Source: Enterococcus sp. (GTDB taxonomy: Bacteria; Bacillota; Bacilli; Lactobacillales; Enterococcaceae). From it: a stretch of DNA of 64,000 nt. Position numbers and translations under genes: made by a program. Positions 45,913-53,291 of the stretch are shown piece after piece (within the stretch, counting starts at the first letter, position 1; every line of letters begins with the position of its first letter). The stretch spans positions 1-64,000 of the forward strand of contig NZ_JALAHI010000030.1 of NCBI RefSeq assembly GCF_022711995.1, in the 5' to 3' direction. The notes beneath the pieces were generated by a model that saw only the letters and a list, made by a program, of their open reading frames with translations, ran no database searches and was not told the origin of the DNA.

Positions 45913-47224
45913 TGTCATTGTTGTAGGCGGTGGTCCTGCTGGTACTGCTGCAGCCTATTCTTTTAGTGAACAAGGCAAGACTGTTGCAATCGTTGAAGCC
46001 GATCTCTGGGGAGGGACTTGCCCGAATCGTGGTTGCGACCCGAAGAAGCTGCTGATGAGCGCCGTTGAAGCACAGGCAAAAGCCGCTCACCTAGTAGGGA
46101 AGGGAATCACAGGAACGCTAGGCATTGACTGGGAAGACTTAATGGCTTTCAAGCGCAGTTATACGGACCATGTGCCTACCAGCACCAAGCAAGGATTAGT
46201 TGATTCCGGCATCGACGCCTATGAAGGAGAAGCAACATTTATCGATGATCAAACGCTACGGATTGGTTCAGAGACCCTTTCAGCGGAGCAATTCTTACTG
46301 GCTACTGGCCAACGGCCTGCAGTTTTACCAATTAAAGGACAAGAATACTTGCATTCCAGTACCGATTTTTTGGCATTGGAAAAACTACCTGACAAAATTA
46401 CTTTTTTAGGAGCGGGGTATATTACTTTTGAGCTTGCTGTGATTGCGCAAGCGGCAGGAGCAGAGGTGCATATCATTCATCATAATGACAGACCACTGAA
46501 AGCCTTTGATCAAGAATTGGTGCACACCTTTGTTGAACAATTAGAAGAACAGGGGATTTCCTTTCACTTTAACGTCGAGATTGAAGCCGTCACCCAATCG
46601 AAGAAGGGCTACACATTGCAAGGAAAAGACTTTGCTTTAGCGACGGACTATGTTGTCGGTGCCACCGGTCGTATCCCAAATGTTGAATCCTTGCACTTGG
46701 AGAATGCCGGTGTTGATTATTCCAAAGGGGGGATCAAAGTCAATGACTATTTGGAAACGACCAACCCGCGAATTTTTGCTTGCGGCGATGTAGTGGCGAA
46801 AAAACAACCTAAGCTGACCCCTGTGTCAAGCTTTGAAGCAAAATATGCCGTCGCTTCTATGAGCGAGAAGGATAACCGAACAGCAATCAAGTATCCGTTG
46901 ATTCCGACCATCGTTTTTGGTGATTTGAAACTGGCACGGATTGGTCAAAGCGAAAAGGAACTGGCAGAAAACCCTCATGTCCATAGTGAAACGATCGACC
47001 TTACTAATTGGTTTACCTATCGTCGTGTCAACGATCCTGTTGCTAAGCTGAAACTGGTTTACGAAGGGGACAGGGTCGTTGCGATTACCTGTCTTTCAAC
47101 TATTGCAGATGAATTGATTAATCTGTTCTACTTGATTTTGGAAAAACAGATCAGTCATGAAGAGATCGCAGCATTGATTTTTGCTTATCCAACTCCTGCA
47201 AGTGATTTATCCTACATTTTATAA
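45899..47224 (+). CDS. Glutathione-reductase-like flavoenzyme with altered catalytic C-terminus
   Basis: A 441-residue pyridine-nucleotide disulfide oxidoreductase. The FAD site (VVGGGPAGTAAA), the redox pair Cys41/Cys46 (GGTCPNRGC), an NAD(P)H site (FLGAGYITFELA) and the second FAD site (NPRIFACGDV) are intact. The dimer-interface motif that supplies the catalytic His in glutathione reductase (HPT) reads AYPTPASD, with Tyr430 in place of His. AGGAGG precedes the ATG, which lies inside the ATPase gene. It is thus coupled to the transporter and may reduce a disulfide form of the imported compound (inference). Confidence 0.82.
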   Translation: MKKYDVIVVGGGPAGTAAAYSFSEQGKTVAIVEADLWGGTCPNRGCDPKKLLMSAVEAQAKAAHLVGKGITGTLGIDWEDLMAFKRSYTDHVPTSTKQGLVDSGIDAYEGEATFIDDQTLRIGSETLSAEQFLLATGQRPAVLPIKGQEYLHSSTDFLALEKLPDKITFLGAGYITFELAVIAQAAGAEVHIIHHNDRPLKAFDQELVHTFVEQLEEQGISFHFNVEIEAVTQSKKGYTLQGKDFALATDYVVGATGRIPNVESLHLENAGVDYSKGGIKVNDYLETTNPRIFACGDVVAKKQPKLTPVSSFEAKYAVASMSEKDNRTAIKYPLIPTIVFGDLKLARIGQSEKELAENPHVHSETIDLTNWFTYRRVNDPVAKLKLVYEGDRVVAITCLSTIADELINLFYLILEKQISHEEIAALIFAYPTPASDLSYIL

Positions 47225-47268
47225 AGAGAGAACTACCATTATGACAACAAGCAGAAAACCTGCTTTTA

Positions 47269-47322
47269 GGTTCACCTTTTCTACTGATGCCACAGCTCAG
47301 TAAGAAAAGGTGAGCCTTTTTT
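47269..47322 (+). terminator. Terminator after the transporter-reductase operon
   Basis: GGTTCACCTTTTCTACTGA pairs with TCAGTAAGAAAAGGTGAGCC (one G-T pair, one bulge), followed by six T. A 20-codon reading frame (47241-47303) runs through the left arm and loop. Confidence 0.85.
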
Positions 47323-47390
47323 GTCTCTTTTTCATGGTCTCTCTTAAAAAGAACGAATGGCTATTCGTGAAAAAGTTTCAAAAACTGCTT

Positions 47391-47419
47391 GACTTAAAGT
47401 TAAGGTGAAGCAGTATACT
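47391..47419 (+). promoter_or_regulatory. Promoter of the DXS-like gene
   Basis: TTGACT (47391) and TATACT (47414), 17 bp apart by coordinate. GCTT just before the -35 and AAGC in the spacer make a weak dyad that may be a regulator site. Confidence 0.65.
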
Positions 47420-47444
47420 GTCTAACAGAGAAGGGAGTTTTTTG

Positions 47445-49208
47445 ATGCTATTAAAAACAATCACAGATCCAGCGGATTTGAAGAAATTATCCATTGCAGA
47501 ATTGCAACAAGTGACAGACGAGGCAAGAACCGTCTTATTGGAAAAAATCAGCCATCACGGAGGGCATAATGGCCCCAACTTAGGTGTAGTTGAAATGACG
47601 GTGGCATTACATACCGTATTTGATTCGCCAAAAGATAAAATGGTGTTTGATGTCTCTCATCAAACTTATGTGCATAAAATGCTGACTGGTCGGGGAGAAG
47701 CTTTTTGGGATCCTGCTCATTATAGTGATGTTTCTGGTTACACCAATCCTAAAGAAAGTGACCATGACTTGTTTACAGTCGGTCATACCTCTACTTCATT
47801 GTCTTTGGCAAATGGTGTTGCCAAAGCGCGGGACTTGAAAAATGAAGAGGGAAATGTGATCGCGGTCATAGGTGACGGCTCATTGTCCGGTGGTCTAGCT
47901 TATGAAGGTTTGAACAATATCGTTGAGACTGGAACCAATACGATCGTGATCGTAAATGACAACGATCAGTCGATTGCAGAAAACCACGGAGGTCTCTACA
48001 AAAATCTTCGAGACTTACGTGCAACGAAAGGGCAAGCAGAAAATAACTTTTTCAAAGCGTTAGGTTTCGACTATCATTACCTTGACAATGGGAATGATCT
48101 CACCGCATTGATCGACCTATTTACTCAAGTTAAAGATAGCGACCACCCAGTTGTCTTGCACATTCATACCATTAAAGGGAAAGGCTTCAAGTTTGCGGAA
48201 GAAAATCGAGAAAAATTCCATGCTGGTGGACCATTTAGCCTTGAAACAGGGGATTATCTTGCTGCTAACGCCGGTGGAGAAACCTATTCGACAGTAACGT
48301 CTAACTATCTTTTAGAAAAAATGGCGCAGGATCCAACCGTCGTCGCTGTGAATGCAGGTACGCCGATGGTCCTCTTTACCCCTGAACAACGGAAAATTGC
48401 GGGCAAACAATTTGTTGATGTAGGGATCGCAGAGGAACATGCCGCAACCATGACTGCAGGTCTGGCAAAAAATGGCGCAAAACCGGTTTGGGCAGTTTTT
48501 TCTACCTTTATGCAACGGAGCTTTGATCAGATTTCTCATGATCTATCTTTGAACAATGTGGCGGGAACGATCTTAGTTTATGGGGCTTCTGCCTTTGGTA
48601 TGAATGATGAAAGTCATTTAGGAATCTTTGATATTCCATTTTTGAGCCATATTCCTAATCTGGTTTATCTCGCACCAACCACTAAAGAAGAATATTTAGC
48701 GATGCTGGATTGGTCCATCGATCAAACAGAACATCCGGTAGCAATTCGTGTTCCAGTTGGTCCCCTTGAATCAGGAGCAGCAGACCAAACCGACTATCGT
48801 CAACTGAATAAAAATCAATGCATTCAAATCGGCAGCCAAGTTGCCTTACTTGGTGTAGGGAACGCTCTTGGATTAGCTAAAAAAGCAGCTGCTACACTAG
48901 AAACAGAACTAGGGATCAAACCGACGGTCATTAATCCTAAATTTATTTCTGGTTTAGATACGGAGACATTGTCTGGTTTAGTCACTGACCATCAATTGTT
49001 GATCACACTTGAAGATGGACTGCTTGAGGGCGGCTATGGTCAAACCGTCGCTAGTTATTTAGGAAAAGCACCGATTCGGGTGATCAACCTTGGCTTAGAT
49101 AAAGCCTTTCATGACCGTTATCAAGCTGGCGAACTATTGCAAGAGAATGGATTGACCGTTGATGCAATTCTTCAAGCCGTTCGGGAAGAATTTTCTAGTA
49201 CACACTAA
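47445..49208 (+). CDS. 1-deoxy-D-xylulose-5-phosphate synthase-like enzyme
   Basis: A 587-residue thiamine-diphosphate enzyme with the DXS order of domains: an N-terminal ThDP pyrophosphate site (GDGSLSGGLAYEGLNNI to VNDND), a Pyr domain (VDVGIAEEHAATMTAGLA) and a C-terminal transketolase domain. DXS residues such as GHTSTSLS are kept, but the usual GHQ reads SHQ and the protein is about 40 residues shorter than typical DXS. No other MEP-pathway gene lies in the window, and enterococci use the mevalonate pathway, so the reaction is uncertain. The ATG follows AGGGAG at 7 nt. Confidence 0.82.
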   Translation: MLLKTITDPADLKKLSIAELQQVTDEARTVLLEKISHHGGHNGPNLGVVEMTVALHTVFDSPKDKMVFDVSHQTYVHKMLTGRGEAFWDPAHYSDVSGYTNPKESDHDLFTVGHTSTSLSLANGVAKARDLKNEEGNVIAVIGDGSLSGGLAYEGLNNIVETGTNTIVIVNDNDQSIAENHGGLYKNLRDLRATKGQAENNFFKALGFDYHYLDNGNDLTALIDLFTQVKDSDHPVVLHIHTIKGKGFKFAEENREKFHAGGPFSLETGDYLAANAGGETYSTVTSNYLLEKMAQDPTVVAVNAGTPMVLFTPEQRKIAGKQFVDVGIAEEHAATMTAGLAKNGAKPVWAVFSTFMQRSFDQISHDLSLNNVAGTILVYGASAFGMNDESHLGIFDIPFLSHIPNLVYLAPTTKEEYLAMLDWSIDQTEHPVAIRVPVGPLESGAADQTDYRQLNKNQCIQIGSQVALLGVGNALGLAKKAAATLETELGIKPTVINPKFISGLDTETLSGLVTDHQLLITLEDGLLEGGYGQTVASYLGKAPIRVINLGLDKAFHDRYQAGELLQENGLTVDAILQAVREEFSSTH

Positions 49209-49251
49209 GCAATTTTACAGTTAAGAAAAATCAAACTCGAGCAAGCACAAG

Positions 49252-49293
49252 AAAAAGCGGCTCTTCAATCAACCATTGAAGAGCCGCTTTTTT
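49252..49293 (+). terminator. Terminator of the DXS-like gene
   Basis: A perfect 18-bp stem (49252-49269 with 49275-49292, containing GCGGCTCTTCAAT) and a 5-nt loop, ending in T. Confidence 0.92.
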
Positions 49294-49591
49294 GATAAAT
49301 GTCGTCTGCTTTAGTTTCCGCTAAAACAGACTGTAAATCATTATGTCACCATCCATTATGTCATAGAAACCTTAAAGTAACCATAAAAAGAGTTTGACAG
49401 CCTTTTTTGCAAGCAAACCAACACAGCTCTTAATAACTCTAGGTTCTTTTAGCAGCTTCGTCACTAATTTTATTTGCACAGCCGCCAAATGTTTGAAAGC
49501 ATTTGATAATTGGCGGAAAAAGTGGTTAGATAGTTTTGAGAGGATATGGACGACTGCGACTTGTCGTCTTGAGTAAAAAAGGAGCGTGTTC
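49294..49591. other. Gene-free stretch before the AI-2E-family gene
   Basis: About 300 nt without a supported gene. It holds a hairpin CCGCCAA/TTGGCGG near 49482-49517 with inner AAATG/CATTT arms, and short frames on both strands of 60-73 codons without ribosome binding sites. I do not call them genes. Confidence 0.5.
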
Positions 49592-50641
49592 ATGAATTAT
49601 TACCATCGATTTGTTGCCAACGTCCCATTAAGACGGTGGACCGTGTTACTATTTATTTGTGGCGTCTTATTTCTATTTCGCAGTATGATGACCATTATTT
49701 TGTTAACCTTTATTTTTACTTATTTAATTTTCAAGTTGGTTCAGCTGATTCGTAAGAAAGTGAATGTTTCCATCAAATTGCTTTCAATTGTGTTGTACTT
49801 GATCGTGGTCTTCTTGGTATATTTAGTTATTACCAAGTACGTACCAGTCATTCTGGATCAGTCTGCCCAATTAATCAAATCAGTCACTGATTTTTATCAA
49901 AAAGCAGACTCTAACAACGAATTATTGGAGTATTTGCTGCATATGGTTCAAACAAGCGATTACGTCCAAAAAATTCAAAATGGGGTAGTGGTCGTTATTA
50001 ATTATCTCTATAATTTCGGTGAGTTGGCGTTAACGGTATTGATCTCTTTCTTGTTGAGTTTCTTCTTTATGATCGACAATAAAAAGACCGTCGCCTTTTC
50101 GCAACTTTTTTTGCAAGGGAGCGCTTCGTGGTTTTTTGAAGACGTTTATTATCTCGCAAAAAAATTTACCCGCGCATTCGGTAGTGTGATCGAAACCCAG
50201 TTATTGATTGCCGTTGTTAATACAGTGATTACGGTACTGGCATTAGCTATCATGGGCTTTCCTCAACTGTTAAGCTTGGCACTGATGATTTTCTTTTTGA
50301 GCTTGATTCCGGTAGCAGGAGTCATCATTTCCTGTATTCCATTAACGTTCATTGCCTATACCGTCGGCGGACTCAATGATGTTGTCTATGTGTTACTGAT
50401 CATTATTTTTGTTCATGCCCTTGAGTCTTATGTACTCAATCCACGACTTATGTCCCACAAAACGGAGATTCCAATGTTTTATACCTTTATCGTCTTATAT
50501 TTAGGCGAGCATCTCTTTGGGATTTGGGGACTGATCGTTGGGATTCCATTGTTCACCTTTTTATTAGATTTAATGAAGATCAAACAAGTGCCGTCGATCC
50601 GGGATGCGCTTAAAAAAAGCGCGCCGAGTGAAGGAGACTGA
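49592..50641 (+). CDS. AI-2E transporter-family membrane protein
   Basis: A 349-residue polytopic protein of the UPF0118/AI-2E exporter family. Seven or eight helices are visible, with the central amphipathic region (about 95-140) and the family segment FGSVIETQLLIAVVNTVIT followed by the late GIWGLIVGIPLFTFLLDL. Members export AI-2 or act as Na+/H+ antiporters; the role here is open. The ATG at 49592 follows GGAG at 7 nt, while GTG at 49586 is too close. Confidence 0.85.
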   Translation: MNYYHRFVANVPLRRWTVLLFICGVLFLFRSMMTIILLTFIFTYLIFKLVQLIRKKVNVSIKLLSIVLYLIVVFLVYLVITKYVPVILDQSAQLIKSVTDFYQKADSNNELLEYLLHMVQTSDYVQKIQNGVVVVINYLYNFGELALTVLISFLLSFFFMIDNKKTVAFSQLFLQGSASWFFEDVYYLAKKFTRAFGSVIETQLLIAVVNTVITVLALAIMGFPQLLSLALMIFFLSLIPVAGVIISCIPLTFIAYTVGGLNDVVYVLLIIIFVHALESYVLNPRLMSHKTEIPMFYTFIVLYLGEHLFGIWGLIVGIPLFTFLLDLMKIKQVPSIRDALKKSAPSEGD

Positions 50642-50669
50642 CTGAACAATCAGCTACCAGACGGAATGC

Positions 50670-50712
50670 AGAAACGCCTAGATTGATTTTTCTCAACTAG
50701 ACGTTTCTTTTT
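50670..50712 (+). terminator. Terminator after the AI-2E-family gene
   Basis: AGAAACGCCTAG pairs with CTAGACGTTTCT (one mismatch) around a 15-nt loop, followed by T. Confidence 0.8.
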
Positions 50713-50766
50713 GTTTTCTGGTACACTTGTTTGTAGTAAATCGCCAATTTAGGATGGGAGAGCGCT

Positions 50767-51459
50767 ATGCAAAAAATATATCTTGTAGAAGATGACACCA
50801 CGATCGTTTCTGTTTTAGCAGATTACTTGAGACAATGGGGATATGCGTGTCATCCCGCAAAAAAATTTGATGCTATTTTGACAGAGTTTCATGAGGTAGA
50901 TCCTGATTTGGTGCTTTTGGACATCTCACTGCCTTATTATAACGGGTATCACTGGTGCCAAGAAATTCGCAAGGTTTCTGAAGTACCGATCATTTTTCTT
51001 TCGTCGATGGACCAGCAAATGAATCAAATCATGGCCATGAATATGGGCGCGGATGATTATTTGACGAAGCCCTTTGATTTGGCTTTCGTTTTGGCAAAAA
51101 TCCAAGCACTGTTGCGTCGAAGTTATCAATATAGTCACCAACAAACATTGACCTTCTCATTAGGTGAACTCACATTTTACCCAACTGAAAACTTGTTAAA
51201 AAATGAAACGGAGCATTTGCCCTTGTCGCCGAATGAATCTCGGATTCTGTCCCTGCTTTTGCAACAGCAAGGGAAAATCGTTCCCAAAGAGACGATTATT
51301 GAGATGCTTTGGAATAGCGAAGAGTTTATCGATAACAATACATTAGCCGTTAATATGACCCGTTTGCGAAAGAAATTGAGCCTCATTGGATTGTCTGATT
51401 TGATTCAAACCGTCAAAAACAAAGGCTATTTGATTGAAAGGGAACAAGCCTATGAATAA
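50767..51459 (+). CDS. BceR-like response regulator
   Basis: A 230-residue OmpR-family regulator. The receiver domain (1-120) shows the acidic pair EDD, the phospho-acceptor Asp in LVLLDISLP, and the Lys in YLTKPFD. The C-terminal winged helix (about 130-225) ends in VKNKGYLIE. It works with the histidine kinase encoded next, sharing an 8-nt overlap. By context it should control the BceAB-like transporter downstream. Confidence 0.9.
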   Translation: MQKIYLVEDDTTIVSVLADYLRQWGYACHPAKKFDAILTEFHEVDPDLVLLDISLPYYNGYHWCQEIRKVSEVPIIFLSSMDQQMNQIMAMNMGADDYLTKPFDLAFVLAKIQALLRRSYQYSHQQTLTFSLGELTFYPTENLLKNETEHLPLSPNESRILSLLLQQQGKIVPKETIIEMLWNSEEFIDNNTLAVNMTRLRKKLSLIGLSDLIQTVKNKGYLIEREQAYE

Positions 51460-52435
51460 TCTAAAGGAGTATTTTTTACTGTACGGCAAGTTCTATTTGT
51501 TTTTTCTCTTGTTTAGCGGCGGACTCTTCGGGTTGTTTTTTCTCCATCATCTCCCCTTAGAGCCCTTCGTAGATTATCTGGTGTTTACGGGAGTGATTTT
51601 AGGACTGCTTTCTATCTGGCAGTATATTCGCTATGCTCAAAAAAGACGCCAGCTACAAAATTTGTTGGCCAAAAAAATGCTGACGGAAGCGGCGCTCGCC
51701 TTTTTGCCTGCTGCTAGGAATGGGATCGAAGAAGAATACCAGCAACTACTCAAGCGGCAAGCCAAAGAAAAAACTACTGCTGAGTACAAAGCCGCTTTGA
51801 AAAACGAAGAAATCTACGAAGACTTTGGGCTGTGGCTGCATCAGATCAAAACCCCATTAGCAGCAATGGACTTATTGGTGCAAAGCGATGGATTATCGCC
51901 AACTGACGTCAAAGCCGAATTATTCAAAGTGAATGATTATTTGCAGATGATGCTGAATTATTTACGGCAAAATTTAACCAATGAGGATTTTGTTTTCGAA
52001 CCGATCGTGTTGCAGCCCCTCATTCGCCAAGCCATCAAAAAATATGCTTTGTTTTTCTCAAAAAAAGACTTGCAGCTGGATTTAGCCATTGACTTGACCG
52101 TGACTTCCGATCGAAAATGGTTGACGTTCATTTTTGAACAAATTCTTTTTAATAGCCTGAAGTACACGGAGACAGGGGGAATCCGAATTTTCACTCAGGA
52201 CAATGCCCTGTTGATTCAAGATACCGGGATCGGCATCCGGCAAGAAGATTTACCGCGGGTTTTTGAGAAAGGCTATACGGGACAAAACGGGCGCTTTCAG
52301 CAACGAGCCAGTGGCTTAGGGTTATATTTGAGCCAGCAAGCGGCAGAAAAAATCGGCTGTCAGCTCACGATTGATTCCCAGGTAGGGAAGGGAACCACTG
52401 TGGCAATTCATTTTCCCACGAAAGACTTCTTTTGA
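51452..52435 (+). CDS. BceS-like intramembrane-sensing histidine kinase
   Basis: A 327-residue kinase with two N-terminal helices (about 12-30 and 38-56) and almost no extracellular loop, the pattern of intramembrane-sensing kinases that sense through a BceAB transporter. The phospho-acceptor is His in WLHQIKTPLAA, the N box is NSLKYTETG and the G boxes are DTGIGI and ASGLGLYL. The ATG at 51452 sits in the end of the regulator gene, behind AAAGGGAAC. Confidence 0.9.
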   Translation: MNNLKEYFLLYGKFYLFFLLFSGGLFGLFFLHHLPLEPFVDYLVFTGVILGLLSIWQYIRYAQKRRQLQNLLAKKMLTEAALAFLPAARNGIEEEYQQLLKRQAKEKTTAEYKAALKNEEIYEDFGLWLHQIKTPLAAMDLLVQSDGLSPTDVKAELFKVNDYLQMMLNYLRQNLTNEDFVFEPIVLQPLIRQAIKKYALFFSKKDLQLDLAIDLTVTSDRKWLTFIFEQILFNSLKYTETGGIRIFTQDNALLIQDTGIGIRQEDLPRVFEKGYTGQNGRFQQRASGLGLYLSQQAAEKIGCQLTIDSQVGKGTTVAIHFPTKDFF

Positions 52436-52470
52436 ACGCAAACTTTCAACACTGTAAGTTTGCGTTTTTT
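52436..52470 (+). terminator. Terminator between the kinase and BceA-like genes
   Basis: A perfect 10-bp stem ACGCAAACTT/AAGTTTGCGT with a 10-nt loop and T6, beginning one base after the kinase stop. It separates the regulatory genes from the transporter, which then needs its own, presumably BceR-dependent, promoter. Confidence 0.88.
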
Positions 52471-52529
52471 ATTGTAAGTCGCTTTTTTCTTCTCAACGGC
52501 TTATGCTAAAAAGGAAAGGGGAGAGAGTA

Positions 52530-53288
52530 ATGCCACTATTAAATATTCAACAAGTTAAAAAAGTCTATCAAAGCCAGTTAAACGGCCAACCAGTGGAAGC
52601 ATTGAAAAATATCACCTTTGCCGTAGAACAAGGGGAATATGTCGCAATTATGGGGGAATCTGGTTCTGGAAAAAGTACCCTGTTGAACTTGATGGCAACA
52701 CTGGATCAGCCAACAGCAGGTGTGCTTGAGCTAAACGGTGTCGATTTGACGACGATCAAAGAAAAGGATGCCGCCAGTTTTCGTCGAGATCATTTAGGAT
52801 TTGTTTTTCAAGATTTCAATTTATTGGACACCTTCTCCGTCAAAGACAATATTTTGCTGCCATTGGTCTTATCGAAAGTGCCCGTCAAACAAATGGAGCA
52901 ACGATTACAACCATTGGTACAGACACTGGGAATTGCCGACCTCCTGCAACATTATCCCTATGAATTGTCTGGCGGCCAAAAACAACGGGTCGCAGTGGCA
53001 CGAGCCATCATCACAAAACCCGATCTTTTACTAGCAGATGAACCGACTGGCGCTTTGGACTCAAAAACCTCGGATCAATTGCTGGCACTGTTCCAACAAA
53101 TCAATCAAAATGGGCAGACAATCATCATGGTCACTCACAGTTCCATCGCAGCAAGCCGAGCACAACGGGTATTATTCATCAAAGACGGACACGTCTTCCA
53201 TCAGCTTTATCGCGGAGAACGAACCAATACAGCTTTTCTAGAAGCCATCTCGGAAACCATGACGGCTGTCTTTGCAAAGGAGGAGTAA
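52530..53288 (+). CDS. BceA-like ABC ATPase
   Basis: A 252-residue MacB/BceA-type ATPase: Walker A GESGSGKST, signature LSGGQKQRVAV, Walker B LLLADEPTGALD, switch His in VTHS. MPLLN is taken as start because AAAGGGGAGAG lies just upstream. It forms an antimicrobial-peptide sensing and resistance complex with the large permease encoded 3 nt downstream. Confidence 0.92.
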   Translation: MPLLNIQQVKKVYQSQLNGQPVEALKNITFAVEQGEYVAIMGESGSGKSTLLNLMATLDQPTAGVLELNGVDLTTIKEKDAASFRRDHLGFVFQDFNLLDTFSVKDNILLPLVLSKVPVKQMEQRLQPLVQTLGIADLLQHYPYELSGGQKQRVAVARAIITKPDLLLADEPTGALDSKTSDQLLALFQQINQNGQTIIMVTHSSIAASRAQRVLFIKDGHVFHQLYRGERTNTAFLEAISETMTAVFAKEE

Positions 53289-53291
53289 GGA

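Noticed and set aside
47391-47419. MerR-type promoter with a stretched spacer before the DXS-like gene
   Set aside because: By coordinate the spacer is 17 bp, a normal sigma-A spacing, and no MerR gene is nearby.
49372-49593. Short frames on both strands before the AI-2E-family gene
   Set aside because: No ribosome binding sites, odd composition, and overlap with a hairpin; not supported as genes.
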